Assembly: GCA_041397525.1 (NCBI GenBank)
Contig: JAWKWL010000004.1
Span: 62,001-126,000 of the forward strand
From: BOKV01 sp041397525
GTDB lineage: Bacteria; Pseudomonadota; Alphaproteobacteria; Rhizobiales; Rhizobiaceae
Direction of reading: 5' to 3'
DNA: 64,000 nucleotides
In this document: piece by piece, positions 51,471 through 61,112 of the stretch
Layout: every line of letters begins with the position of its first letter
Numbering within the stretch: position 1 is the stretch's first letter
Program-made: the position numbers and the translations under genes
The notes under the pieces: model-generated
Seen by the model: the letters and a program-made list of their open reading frames with translations, nothing else
The model's database searches: none
What the model was told of the DNA's origin: nothing

Positions 51471-52688
51471 ATGAGTGTTGGGGACGCTAGATTGAAGGCG
51501 CGACGCGGAAATTTGCTCGCGGGTGTGATGCTGGCGTCGTTCTCACTGACCCTGGCAGGCTGCAACCAGGTGGCTCAGGTTCCAACGCCAAAGGCAGAAA
51601 TCAACAACAAGACCAAGTTCTCTTCCGCCGAATATGGTGTCAAGGGCAGCCCGCGCGTAACGGAAGCCCGCAATGTGCCCAAGGGTGGCGGGCGATATCA
51701 GGTCGGCAAACCCTACAAGATCAAGGGCAAATGGTACAAGCCCGCGGAAGACCCGCAATATGCCGCGACAGGCATGGCATCATGGTACGGACCGAATTTC
51801 CATGGCCGGCTTACTGCCAATGGCGAAGTTTACAACCAGTACGCACTTTCGGCTGCGCATCCGACCATGCCTTTGCCCAGCTATGCGCGGGTGACCAATC
51901 TTGAAAACGGCTCATCTGTCATCGTCCGCGTCAATGACCGTGGTCCGTATGCACATGGACGGATCATCGACCTTTCGGCTAAGGCTGCAAAACTTCTGGC
52001 GTATGAGAAAAAGGGCGTTGCCAACGTCAAGGTCGAATATGTAGGCAAGGCCAGACTTGACGGCGAGGACGACAAGTTTCTGCTGGCTTCCTATCGCGGT
52101 CCCGGTATTCCCGAAATTGCTCCCGGCGCCACGCAGCCTGGCACTATGATCGCCATGGCCGACGAACCGCAGCCCGCGGCTCCGATCGCGAGTGCGATTG
52201 CCAGCAATACTGGTCAAGCCGAAGGGCTTGACCAGCAGACAATCCTGCTGGCGCAAATTCCGGTTCCAACCGAGCGCCCCTCGACATATGATGGCATTCC
52301 TTTCGAGGTCATGCCGCTCGAACCAATGCTGACGGCCTCATTGCAGCCGATTGGCTATGCTGAGGACAATCCGCTGAACAGGCGTGTCGCGCGTGCCTTT
52401 GCGACGGTCGACAATGGCAAGCGTGGTGCCCTGGACGACAAACCTGTGCCGGACCAGCAAGGAGATGCCTCCCAAATGGTTGAAATCATGCTTGGCAGTT
52501 TCAGCGATCCGGCACTGGCGGAACTTGCGGCGCAGTCCAATGCCGATCTCGGCCTCGTAAAGGTCACACGGTCACATCTCGGGCATCGAAGTGCCTATCA
52601 GGCCAGCATCATGGTCGCCGGCGATGTGGTGACATCCGTGTTGTCGATTGCAAAGAGGCGCGGGCTGCAGGCTGAAATCGCCAAATAA
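51471..52688 (+). CDS. rlpA: RlpA-family septal lytic transglycosylase-like lipoprotein
   Basis: About 405 residues from ATG 51471. The lipoprotein signal peptide has lipobox LTLAGC (Cys31). The double-psi beta-barrel RlpA domain covers about residues 100-190: GMASWYGPNFHGRLTANGE with the catalytic-type aspartate in IVRVNDRGPYAHGRIIDLS. A linker and a C-terminal SPOR-like domain (MVEIMLGSFSDPALAELAA) end the protein. Homologues cleave denuded glycan at the septum. The true start is uncertain because the frame is open from 51357. Confidence 0.88.
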   Translation: MSVGDARLKARRGNLLAGVMLASFSLTLAGCNQVAQVPTPKAEINNKTKFSSAEYGVKGSPRVTEARNVPKGGGRYQVGKPYKIKGKWYKPAEDPQYAATGMASWYGPNFHGRLTANGEVYNQYALSAAHPTMPLPSYARVTNLENGSSVIVRVNDRGPYAHGRIIDLSAKAAKLLAYEKKGVANVKVEYVGKARLDGEDDKFLLASYRGPGIPEIAPGATQPGTMIAMADEPQPAAPIASAIASNTGQAEGLDQQTILLAQIPVPTERPSTYDGIPFEVMPLEPMLTASLQPIGYAEDNPLNRRVARAFATVDNGKRGALDDKPVPDQQGDASQMVEIMLGSFSDPALAELAAQSNADLGLVKVTRSHLGHRSAYQASIMVAGDVVTSVLSIAKRRGLQAEIAK

Positions 52689-52769
52689 ACCAAATTTGCC
52701 GTGTTTTCTTGAATCCCGCAGCACATGCCTTTAAACAGGTGCGGGGTAAGAAAACAGGACGGTGCGGCA

Positions 52770-53936
52770 ATGAATTCTTGCTTTGTGTTTTTAAGACGTG
52801 TGCTGCCTTTGCTGGCATTGCTGGCTTCAATTGTACCAGCTCAAGCGCAACTCTACTCCACCAAGGCCAAGCAGGCGCTGCTTATCGATGCTGATACCAG
52901 CACAGTGCTGTTCGCCAAGGAATCGGATGCACAAATTCCGCCGGCATCGCTTGCCAAGCTGATGACCATGGAAGTGGTTTTCAACGGCTTGAAGACCGGA
53001 CGGCTGGAGCTTACCCATACCTTCTTCATCAGCGAGAATGCCTGGCGCAATGGCGGTGCGAACAGCGGTGGCTCGACGATGTTCGCCAAGCTGAAATCGG
53101 AAGTGGCGCTCGAAGACCTGATCCAGGGCGTCATCATCCAGTCGGCCAATGATGCCTGCATCGCCATTGCCGAAGGCATGGCGGGGTCGGAGCTGGCATT
53201 CGCCGGACTGATGAATGAACGCGCACGAGAACTGGGTTTGTCCGGTTCGCATTTCACCAATTCAACCGGTCTGCCGGACCCGTTGCAGCATGTCACCATT
53301 TCTGATCTTGCCAAGCTCGCCCAACATATCATCCATGAATACCCGGAATATTTCCGCTATTATTCGCAGGAGGAATTCACCTGGAACAACATTACCCAGC
53401 GCAATCGCAACCCGCTGTTGAAGATGGGCATCGGTGCTGACGGCATGAAGACCGGCTACACGGATGATTCCGGCTATGCGATTGTCGGCACCGTAAAACG
53501 CGGCGACCAGCGGCTGATAGCCGTAATGAGCGGCATGTCCTCGGAGAACGAGCGTGCAGAAGAGTCGCGCAAACTGCTCGACTGGGGTTCGCGGGCATTT
53601 GAAAAATTCAAACTGTTCGACAGTGGCGAAGTGATTGGAGAAGCCAGCGTCTATGGCGGGGAGAAAGCAGGTGTTGGCGTGGTCGGCAAGGGTCCAGTCG
53701 AAATTTACCTGCCAATCGGCTTTCGCGACAAGCTGAAGGCACGCATTTCCTATACCGGCCCACTGATCCCGCCGGTTGAGCAAGGAACCCGTGTCGCCAC
53801 CCTCAAGGTTTGGATCGGCGATACGCTCAGTCAGGAAACGCCTTTATATGCAGGCGAAACGGTAGAGCAGGGAGGCTTGCGACGCCGCGCAATCGATGCC
53901 ATCAAGGAATTGTTGCTGGGCAGGTTGCCGCTCTAG
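52770..53936 (+). CDS. D-alanyl-D-alanine carboxypeptidase (PBP5/DacF-like)
   Basis: 388 residues from ATG 52770. The signal peptide ends PAQA-QL. The serine-peptidase motifs are Ser60-Leu-Ala-Lys63 (SxxK), Ser125-Ala-Asn127 (SxN) and Lys227-Thr-Gly229 (KTG). A C-terminal PBP5-associated beta domain and an amphipathic membrane-anchoring end (IDAIKELLLGRL) follow. It trims the terminal D-Ala of peptidoglycan stem peptides in the periplasm. It precedes tmk-holB in the order usual for Rhizobiales. Confidence 0.93.
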   Translation: MNSCFVFLRRVLPLLALLASIVPAQAQLYSTKAKQALLIDADTSTVLFAKESDAQIPPASLAKLMTMEVVFNGLKTGRLELTHTFFISENAWRNGGANSGGSTMFAKLKSEVALEDLIQGVIIQSANDACIAIAEGMAGSELAFAGLMNERARELGLSGSHFTNSTGLPDPLQHVTISDLAKLAQHIIHEYPEYFRYYSQEEFTWNNITQRNRNPLLKMGIGADGMKTGYTDDSGYAIVGTVKRGDQRLIAVMSGMSSENERAEESRKLLDWGSRAFEKFKLFDSGEVIGEASVYGGEKAGVGVVGKGPVEIYLPIGFRDKLKARISYTGPLIPPVEQGTRVATLKVWIGDTLSQETPLYAGETVEQGGLRRRAIDAIKELLLGRLPL

Positions 53937-54009
53937 GTTCCGACCGAAATGCTGGTAGCTGGCGGCTGTCTCGATATTTCCCGTAAAGGCATTTACTGAA
54001 AGTTCCTCG

Positions 54010-54723
54010 GTGTCTCGCAAGCTTGCCAAAAAAACAGCATCTGAGGGTCTTTTCATCACCTTCGAAGGCGGCGAGGGGGCTGGCAAGTCCACACAGGTCA
54101 AACTGCTGCAAAATGCATTGGAGAAGACCGGGCGGGAGGTAGTGGTAACGCGAGAACCTGGCGGATCGACAGGTGGCGAGGCTGTGCGCCATGTGCTGCT
54201 TTCGGGAGCTGCCGAGCCATTGGGCCCCGAGATGGAGGCGATCCTGTTTGCCGCAGCGCGCTCGGACCATGTGGAAACCCTGATCAAGCCTGCGATAGCC
54301 AGCGGCGCAATTGTTCTTTGCGACCGGTTTTATGATTCAACGCGGGTCTATCAGGGAGCTTCGGGCAATGTCTCGCACGACTTGTTGTCGAAACTGGAGG
54401 AGGTGGCCTGTGAGGATTGCTGGCCGGACCTGACGATCATCCTCGATCTGCCACCCGATGAAGGCATGCGCCGTGCTGCTGCGCGTCGCGGCAAGGGCGA
54501 GGCGGCCGACCGCTTCGAGAAGGAGGCGCTAGCTCTGCAGACGATTCGTCGCAATGCCTATCTCGATATCGCTGCTAGCGAGCCGGAGCGATGCAAGGTG
54601 GTTGACGCAAATCGAGACGAAAAGGCAGTCCACAAATCGATCATGCAACTGGTGGAACCATTGCTTGAAGCATCGCCCCGCAACCGGCAAAGCAGGAACA
54701 CGGCCAGGGAAATAGTCAAATGA
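54010..54723 (+). CDS. tmk: Thymidylate kinase
   Basis: 237 residues. P-loop FEGGEGAGKSTQ is near residue 18, the DRx motif in LCDRFYDSTRVYQG near residue 98, and the lid region RRAAARRGKGEAADRFE near residue 155. It phosphorylates dTMP to dTDP. It starts at GTG 54010; no earlier plausible start with a good site. The stop overlaps holB by 4 bp (ATGA). The C-terminus is about 20 residues longer than E. coli Tmk. Confidence 0.94.
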   Translation: MSRKLAKKTASEGLFITFEGGEGAGKSTQVKLLQNALEKTGREVVVTREPGGSTGGEAVRHVLLSGAAEPLGPEMEAILFAAARSDHVETLIKPAIASGAIVLCDRFYDSTRVYQGASGNVSHDLLSKLEEVACEDCWPDLTIILDLPPDEGMRRAAARRGKGEAADRFEKEALALQTIRRNAYLDIAASEPERCKVVDANRDEKAVHKSIMQLVEPLLEASPRNRQSRNTAREIVK

Positions 54724-55793
54724 AGGGCGGCGACACCGGTATTGATGCCTGGGATCGCATGGACGGCATTCCCGATCCGCAGGAAAATCTCGACCTGATC
54801 GGGCATGAAGGCGTGCTTGAAGAACTGGCACGGCAATTTGCAGGCGGCAGGATGCATCATGCCTGGTTGATCAATGGCCCACTTGGCATTGGCAAGGCGA
54901 CGCTTGCCTGCCGCTTTGCCGGGCATGTTTTTCGCCAGAAGGATCCGGCATCAGCCGTGCCACATTATGTCAAGCCGGAGGCGTCTGATCCGGTGGAACG
55001 AAGGGTGGCTGGAGGCGGGCATCCAAACCTGTTGCACATGCGCCGCGGATTGCGCGATGACGGCAAGTCGTGGCGCACGCAATTGACGGTAGATGTCATT
55101 CGCCGCACGGTTTCGTTTTTTGGTACGTCAGCGGGCGAAAACAACTGGCGTGTGGCCATTGTCGATCCGGCCGATGATCTAAACCGGAATGCGGCAAATG
55201 CGCTGTTGAAAATCCTCGAAGAGCCACCAGCACGCACGCTGTTCCTGGTTCTGGCACATTCGCCGAAAGGCCTGCTCCCCACCATCCGCTCGCGTTGCCA
55301 GAAGCTGGTGATGCGCCCGCTCGACGAGCAGCAAGTCATTAACGCACTTGCATCGCTTGGGCTGAGCGAAGGCGCAAGCGCAGATGAATTGCAACTGATT
55401 GCAAGGCTGAGCGGCGGATCGGTCCGGCGCGCAATCGTCCTGCTGCGCGAAGACGGCGCCAAGCTCTACCAACGGCTTGCCGCACTCATTGGACAGCGAA
55501 GCCCGGACTGGAGCGCAATTCACACGATTGCATCCGAACTTGCTCCGGCAAACCGCAATGACCGCTACCGGCTGTTCCTCAGTCTCGCGCATGACCTGAT
55601 CGCGCGCAGGATACGAGGCGAACCGGAGCCGGGCGGGATGGTCTTCGCCGGCGGCAGCGGGATTTCGGACCTTGCCCGTTGGGTCGAGGTATGGGAAAAG
55701 ACCCGCCATTCCGTGGAACTGGCCGATAGCTACAACCTCGACCGGAAGCAGGTGATACTGAACCTGTTCGGGGCATTGCACGAAGCGGCCTGA
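54720..55793 (+). CDS. holB: DNA polymerase III subunit delta'
   Basis: 357-residue AAA+ clamp-loader subunit. The region HAWLINGPLGIGKATLACRFA (degenerate Walker A) is near residue 48. SRC motif: PTIRSRCQKLVMRPL near residue 200. Sensor-type sequence NALLKILEEPPARTLFLVLAH near residue 160 is diagnostic of HolB/DnaX-type proteins. Works with HolA and DnaX to load the beta clamp. Coupled to tmk by a 4-bp overlap and 41 bp before metG. Confidence 0.93.
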   Translation: MKGGDTGIDAWDRMDGIPDPQENLDLIGHEGVLEELARQFAGGRMHHAWLINGPLGIGKATLACRFAGHVFRQKDPASAVPHYVKPEASDPVERRVAGGGHPNLLHMRRGLRDDGKSWRTQLTVDVIRRTVSFFGTSAGENNWRVAIVDPADDLNRNAANALLKILEEPPARTLFLVLAHSPKGLLPTIRSRCQKLVMRPLDEQQVINALASLGLSEGASADELQLIARLSGGSVRRAIVLLREDGAKLYQRLAALIGQRSPDWSAIHTIASELAPANRNDRYRLFLSLAHDLIARRIRGEPEPGGMVFAGGSGISDLARWVEVWEKTRHSVELADSYNLDRKQVILNLFGALHEAA

Positions 55794-55834
55794 ATTTCCG
55801 CAATTTCCAGCATGACAAGGGGCATAGCGCCAAG

Positions 55835-57379
55835 ATGAGCGACGCCACGAAATTCTACATCACGACCCCGATCTTCTATCCCAACGGAGTTCCGCATATC
55901 GGTCACGCCTATACGGCGATTGCGACCGATGTTCTGGCGCGTTACCAGCGGCTCGACGGGAAGGATGTTTTCTTCCTCACCGGGACGGATGAGCATGGCC
56001 AGAAGATGCAACAGACGGCGCAGAAGGAAGGTATTACGCCAATTGAACTCGCGGACAGGAATTCCGCCGTGTTCCGGCGGATGGTCGAAGCGCTGGGCTG
56101 TTCGAATGATGATTTCATCCGCACCACGGAAGAACGCCATTTCGCTTCCTGCCAGGAATTGTGGCGGCGAATGGAAGCCAATGGCGACATCTATCTCGAC
56201 ACTTATGGCGGCTGGTATTCGGTCCGGCAGGAGGCTTTTTTCGACGAGAAGGAAACCACCGTCGGCGAAGATGGCAAACGCCGCGAGCCGCTTGGCTCGG
56301 AAGTCGAGTGGGTGGAAGAGGAAAGCTATTATTTCCGCTTGTCGGCCTATGGCGACAAGCTCATTGAACTCTATGAGAGCAACCCCGATTTCGTGGCGCC
56401 TGCCGAGCGCCGAAACGAGGTGATGAGTTTCGTAAAGGGCGGGCTGAAAGACCTGTCGATTTCACGCACAACCTTTGACTGGGGCATACCGGTGCCGGGC
56501 AATGACAAGCATGTCATGTATGTCTGGGTCGATGCTTTGACCAACTACATCACGGCGGCAGGGTTTCCCGATGAGAAAGCGCCGCGCTGGGATTACTGGC
56601 CAGCAATCCATATCATCGGCAAGGATATCGTGCGGTTTCATGCCGTCTACTGGCCAGCATTCCTGATGTCGGCGGGCGTTGAACTTCCCAAGCGTGTTTA
56701 TGCGCATGGCTTCCTGTTCAACAAGGGCGAGAAGATGTCGAAGTCGGTCGGGAATGTCGTCGATCCGTTCAACCTGATCGACGCATACGGGGTTGATCCG
56801 GTGCGCTATTTCTTCATGCGGGAAGTGCCTTTCGGCCAGGATGGTTCTTACAGCCATGAGGCAATCGTTGCGCGTATCAATGCCGATCTGGCCAATGATC
56901 TGGGCAATCTCGCGCAGCGGTCGCTTTCCATGATCGCCAAGAATTGCGAAGGCAGGGTGCCGGCCAAGGGCGAGCTTTCAGCGGATGACCAGAGCATGCT
57001 TGACCAGGCCTATGCCCTTGCGGATGAAACCCGCAAGGCAATGGCAACGCAGCAGATCAACAAGGCGCTCGACGCAATCTGGCAAGTGGTGGGCGACGCC
57101 AACCGGTATTTCGCCGCACAGGCTCCGTGGGCGCTAAAGAAGACAGATCCGGTGCGCATGGAAAGCGTGTTGTGGACCACGGCGGAAATCATCCGCTGTG
57201 CGGGTATCTTCACTCAGTTCATCATGCCCGAGAGCGCGAGGAAGCTGCTCGACCTCCTCGCGGTTCCGGCCGACAAGCGCAACTTCGCGGACGCAAGCGC
57301 AACGCAAGCCCTCAAATCCGGCACCGAGCTGCCAGAGCCGCAAGGCGTCTTCCCGCGCTGGGTGGAAAAAGAGGCTTGA
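55835..57379 (+). CDS. metG: Methionyl-tRNA synthetase
   Basis: 514-residue class I synthetase. HIGH at residues 21-24 (PNGVPHIGHAYTA) and KMSKS at 300-304. The anticodon-binding helical domain ends the protein. It lacks the C-terminal tRNA-binding dimerisation domain of E. coli MetG and appears to be the short form with a metal-knuckle-poor insertion. Charges tRNA-Met including initiator. It is followed 10 bp later by tatD, so the run tmk-holB-metG-tatD-MBL is probably one operon. Confidence 0.96.
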   Translation: MSDATKFYITTPIFYPNGVPHIGHAYTAIATDVLARYQRLDGKDVFFLTGTDEHGQKMQQTAQKEGITPIELADRNSAVFRRMVEALGCSNDDFIRTTEERHFASCQELWRRMEANGDIYLDTYGGWYSVRQEAFFDEKETTVGEDGKRREPLGSEVEWVEEESYYFRLSAYGDKLIELYESNPDFVAPAERRNEVMSFVKGGLKDLSISRTTFDWGIPVPGNDKHVMYVWVDALTNYITAAGFPDEKAPRWDYWPAIHIIGKDIVRFHAVYWPAFLMSAGVELPKRVYAHGFLFNKGEKMSKSVGNVVDPFNLIDAYGVDPVRYFFMREVPFGQDGSYSHEAIVARINADLANDLGNLAQRSLSMIAKNCEGRVPAKGELSADDQSMLDQAYALADETRKAMATQQINKALDAIWQVVGDANRYFAAQAPWALKKTDPVRMESVLWTTAEIIRCAGIFTQFIMPESARKLLDLLAVPADKRNFADASATQALKSGTELPEPQGVFPRWVEKEA

Positions 57380-57389
57380 GCAGGAAGTC

Positions 57390-58178
57390 ATGCTGATCGA
57401 CAGCCATTGCCATCTCGATTTTCCCGACTTTGCCGAGGAGTTGGACGCAGTGGTAGCGCGGGCAGGCGAGGTGGGCGTCGCCGGCATGGTGACGATCTCG
57501 ACCCGGGTGCGGAAATTTCCGCTGGTACTCGCGATCGCGGAACGTTTTGCCAATGTATATTGCTCCGTTGGCACCCATCCGCACAATGCGCATGACGAGC
57601 AGGATGTAACGCTTGACGAGTTGCTGGAGCTGTCACGGCACCCGAAGGTAGTGGCAATCGGTGAAGCCGGACTTGATTATTTCTATGACAAGTCTCCGCG
57701 GAGGGAGCAGGCAGCGAGTTTTCGCATTCATATTGCCGCTGCACGCGAAACCGGTCTGCCGCTGGTCATCCATGCGCGCGATGCTGATGAGGACATGGCA
57801 GCAATCCTGGAAGAGGAAACGGGGAAGGGGGCCTTCCCCTTCATCCTGCACTGCTTTTCGTCCGGTCGCGCGCTTGCCGAACGAGCCATAGAACTGGGCG
57901 GCCATGTTTCATTTTCAGGAATACTGACCTTCAACAAGAGCCAGGATATCCGCGACATCGCGCGTGACCTGCCGCGGGAACGATTGCTGGTGGAAACAGA
58001 CGCGCCATATCTTGCGCCGCCGCCGCATCGCGGCAAGCGCAATGAACCGGCCTATGTGGTGAACACGGCTCGTGTGCTGGCGCAAACAGTCGGGGTCAGC
58101 GAAGCAGAGATAGGTGAAATCACCACCGGCAATTTCTTCAGGTTGTTCTCCAAGATTCGCCGGGAAGCCTTCGCGTGA
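57390..58178 (+). CDS. tatD: TatD-family metal-dependent hydrolase/DNase
   Basis: 262 residues from ATG 57390, with AGGA upstream. The TIM-barrel metal ligands are visible: IDSHCHLDF (HxH), GEAGLDYFYD, LVIHARDAD, FILHCFSSG and LLVETDAPYLAP. Family members are Mg2+-dependent 3'-5' exonucleases with proposed roles in DNA repair and turnover. It overlaps the next gene by 4 bp (GTGA). Confidence 0.94.
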   Translation: MLIDSHCHLDFPDFAEELDAVVARAGEVGVAGMVTISTRVRKFPLVLAIAERFANVYCSVGTHPHNAHDEQDVTLDELLELSRHPKVVAIGEAGLDYFYDKSPRREQAASFRIHIAAARETGLPLVIHARDADEDMAAILEEETGKGAFPFILHCFSSGRALAERAIELGGHVSFSGILTFNKSQDIRDIARDLPRERLLVETDAPYLAPPPHRGKRNEPAYVVNTARVLAQTVGVSEAEIGEITTGNFFRLFSKIRREAFA

Positions 58179-58996
58179 GCTGGCGCTTCACGATCCTTGG
58201 CTGCGGGTCATCGCCCGGTGTGCCGCGCATCAATGGCGATTGGGGTGCTTGCGACCCGGCAAACCCGAAAAATCGGCGCCTGCGTTGTTCGGCGCTGATC
58301 GAGCGGATCGGGCCGCAGGGCAAGACTGTGGTTGTTGTAGACACCAGCCCGGACTTTCGTGAACAGATGCTGATGGCCGGTGTGAACGAACTTGACGCGG
58401 TGCTCTACACCCACGCGCATGCCGACCATCTTCATGGCATTGACGATCTTCGTGGCTATGCGCTGACGCAGCGCAAGCGGATTGATACCTATGCGGACGC
58501 GGCGACGCTTGAGCGCCTGCATTCCAGCTTCGGCTATTGCTACGAAACGCCGGTCGGCAGCAACTATCCACCCATCCTGAACGCACATCTGATTTCAGCT
58601 GGCAAAAAGGTGACTATCGAAGGGAAGGGGGGGGGGCTCACCGTTTTGCCGGTGTTGCAGGAACACGGATCGATCACCTCGCTCGGCTTCCGCTTTGGTG
58701 GTGATCTCGACAATCTCAAGGGCGGGCTTTGCTACTCGCCGGACATTTCCGATATTCCGGAACAGACCGTCGCCTTGCTCCGCGATCTTGATCACTGGGT
58801 CGTGGATGCGCTGCAATACCGCGTTCATCTTAGCCATTTTGCCGTCAGCCAGACACTCGAATGGATCGAACGGCTGAGACCACGCCACAGCGTGCTGACC
58901 CACATGCATACGCCACTTGACTACAACGTCCTGAGCGAGGAATTGCCGGATGGCGTTGAACCCGGTTTTGACGGCATGGTGATCGAGTTCGAATAG
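58175..58996 (+). CDS. MBL-fold metallo-hydrolase (PhnP-like phosphodiesterase family)
   Basis: 273 residues from GTG 58175. The metallo-beta-lactamase motif HAHADHLHGIDDLR is near residue 79 (HxHxDH). Upstream DTSPDFREQM and downstream YSPDISDIPE supply further ligands. An N-terminal LGCGSSPGVPRINGDWGACD block with cysteines is typical of the PhnP/YcbX-like group. Probably hydrolyses a cyclic or small phosphodiester; the conserved position after tatD gives no more detail. Translationally coupled to tatD. Confidence 0.9.
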   Translation: MSWRFTILGCGSSPGVPRINGDWGACDPANPKNRRLRCSALIERIGPQGKTVVVVDTSPDFREQMLMAGVNELDAVLYTHAHADHLHGIDDLRGYALTQRKRIDTYADAATLERLHSSFGYCYETPVGSNYPPILNAHLISAGKKVTIEGKGGGLTVLPVLQEHGSITSLGFRFGGDLDNLKGGLCYSPDISDIPEQTVALLRDLDHWVVDALQYRVHLSHFAVSQTLEWIERLRPRHSVLTHMHTPLDYNVLSEELPDGVEPGFDGMVIEFE

Positions 58997-59014
58997 TCCT
59001 GCTTGCCGCTCGCG

Positions 59015-60460
59015 TCAGCGCGCGAGCCACAGGCCGGGTACGGACTGGATTCGGCGAACGCCCGGCAGGTTCGGATCACTGCGCCGGGTTGAAGCGCGTT
59101 CAACATTGCGCCGCGAAGACGTTGTGTTGCGCGCCTTCTTCACCGAGGCTACAGCCGCTGGCGCGGAAACGCTGGAATTGGTTGAAACCGTGAAATCCGT
59201 ATTCCAGCCGGTATAACGTTCCGTGCCTGCGTCAGTGATGACGATGGACGCACCTTCGCCAACCAGTCTTCCCAGCCGGGTTTCGACATCCGCCGGTACA
59301 TGGATGCGGTCGAGAGCCTTGATCACATCAACCGTATCGCTGGCGTCCGGGTCAATGCCAAAAAGTGCGCGGGTATTGCTGCCAAGCCGGTTTTCCAGGG
59401 TGTATGCATTCCAGGCGAGCCGATCACCGGTGCTTTCTGCACCCAGCTTGTTGGCAGTGATCAGATGCGTGCCCAGCGGCAGTTCGGGCTGGTCGAGGCC
59501 AATGCTGAATTGCAGGACGGGTTGAAAATCCAGCCGTACTTCGAGCTTGCCATTTTCCGGCTCGGCTTTTCCTGCGGCCTTGTACAGCGCGGAAACCAGT
59601 TCGGAGGTCATGACGCCGGTTTCTGCCATGCCATTGGCAGCCTGGAAGCGGCGGATCGCTGCCTGGCTATCGGAGCCGATGGCGCCATCAATGATACCGG
59701 CCTCATGGCCGAGAAAATTAAGCATGCGCTGCACATCGGCGGCAATTTCGGCCCGCGTGCGACGGGTGATGAGGATGCGCACCGGCATTTTCCCGTCCGG
59801 GACAGCCTGAACCTGGCGCGGAACAGCGCGGATGGGCTCCAGCATCTTTGCTGTCGACACATGCGGCAGCGGGTTGGTAAGGATTTCCTCGCCACGGCTG
59901 GCAAGCCCGGCATGGAGTAATTGCCACTGGTCGACCAGCGGATCATATGCAGTTTCAGCAATGGGCGGAGCCGGTTGGGGCAAGATGGCATGGTTAACAG
60001 GGCGCGGTGTTACCGGATCACTGGTAATCATGACGTGACCGCCGACGTCGGTCATGGTGTAGAGTTCCTCTGCGAAGGCTGCAGGCAGACGTACGCAGCC
60101 GTGTGACGCCGGATAGGCAGGCACCGATTTTGACTCATGCAGTGCAATTCCGGTCCAGGTCAGGCGCTGCATGAACGGCATGGGTGCACCGGAATAGATG
60201 TTGGAGCGGTGAAATTTCTTCTTGTGCAGGATCGAGAAAATGCCGGTCGGCGTCGAATGGCCGGGCTTGCCGGATGAAACATTGGACTGGGCAATGACAT
60301 CATTGCCGCGAAAGACCTGAAGCGATTGTTCGTTCAAGGAAACGACGATCTGCAAAGGTGCAGTGTCATCATCGGCCAGCGCACAAACAACGCCAGCGCC
60401 GAGAGTGGCACTGGAAACAGCAATAACTGCCAGCCTTGCTACAAGACCTGAAAGGCGCAT
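59015..60460 (-). CDS. L,D-transpeptidase (YkuD domain) with peptidoglycan-binding domain
   Basis: About 481 residues. The signal sequence LVARLAVIAVSSATLGAGVVCALA is followed by the YkuD catalytic domain (residues about 33-150), with HESKSVPAYPASHGCVRL, catalytic Cys about residue 122. A PG_binding_1-like repeat (VQRMLNFLGHEAGIIDGAIGSDSQAAIRRFQAANG) is near residue 235. A Ser/Arg-rich C-terminal tail ends the protein. Forms 3-3 cross-links or attaches proteins to peptidoglycan. ATG 60460 is preceded by GAGG; GTG 60481 is the alternative. Confidence 0.92.
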   Translation of the reverse strand: MRLSGLVARLAVIAVSSATLGAGVVCALADDDTAPLQIVVSLNEQSLQVFRGNDVIAQSNVSSGKPGHSTPTGIFSILHKKKFHRSNIYSGAPMPFMQRLTWTGIALHESKSVPAYPASHGCVRLPAAFAEELYTMTDVGGHVMITSDPVTPRPVNHAILPQPAPPIAETAYDPLVDQWQLLHAGLASRGEEILTNPLPHVSTAKMLEPIRAVPRQVQAVPDGKMPVRILITRRTRAEIAADVQRMLNFLGHEAGIIDGAIGSDSQAAIRRFQAANGMAETGVMTSELVSALYKAAGKAEPENGKLEVRLDFQPVLQFSIGLDQPELPLGTHLITANKLGAESTGDRLAWNAYTLENRLGSNTRALFGIDPDASDTVDVIKALDRIHVPADVETRLGRLVGEGASIVITDAGTERYTGWNTDFTVSTNSSVSAPAAVASVKKARNTTSSRRNVERASTRRSDPNLPGVRRIQSVPGLWLAR

Positions 60461-60691
60461 CGGTTGCCTCGCGTGATTCACAGTCTTGCCCCTGGATACG
60501 AATATAGGGAACCCATTCCAAATTGCAAATCACGGCACTGCGAGGAGTAATTGCGGCGACGCATACGCATGAAATCGCTGGGGATTCAATGCGATGTAAA
60601 GCATTGTTTCCACGGTATGTCATACACGAAAGTTCCATAATATATCTTATGCGATCTTTGTTGACGGCTGTCGGCAAATGCCCCCATCGTG

Positions 60692-61036
60692 CTATTGGCG
60701 GCCTCGGAAAAATCCTGAAACCATCAGTATCAGCCAGCCGAGGATCAGGATGACGCCCCCTGTCGGTGCCGCCATTGGAAAAAGGCGCGCGTCGTGCAAG
60801 GCACGCAAGGCCAGATCGGCTGAAAAAATGGCCGCTCCAGCAAACAGCAACAGCGCTGCAATCCTGACAGTCCTTTCGTCGCGCAATGTGGAGATGGCAA
60901 GCAGTGCCGGCGCATGTGCAAGGCAAACCAATGCCACGGCTGACATCAGCCGCTGGTCGCCGCCATGTGCGCTTGCGGCTGCCGCAGCCACGCCACAGCT
61001 GCCCAGAATGCCTGCTGCCACTCGCTCCAGGTTCAT
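60692..61036 (-). CDS. DUF423-family small membrane protein
   Basis: About 114 residues with four hydrophobic segments: the first covers RVAAGILGSCGVAAAAASAHG (the family's Gly-Ala-HG motif) and the last GGVILILGWLILMVSGFF. It corresponds to the YwdK/YgdD-type DUF423 inner-membrane proteins, of unknown function. ATG 61036 has GGAG at 6-nt spacing; ATG 61048 is an alternative. Divergent from mazG. Confidence 0.88.
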   Translation of the reverse strand: MNLERVAAGILGSCGVAAAAASAHGGDQRLMSAVALVCLAHAPALLAISTLRDERTVRIAALLLFAGAAIFSADLALRALHDARLFPMAAPTGGVILILGWLILMVSGFFRGRQ

Positions 61037-61112
61037 GCTTGTCTCCATTGAATTGTTGACTAACGCAGATTTTGCCCTGTTGCCAACTGCCAGTGTTCGC
61101 TAGAAAAGCCGC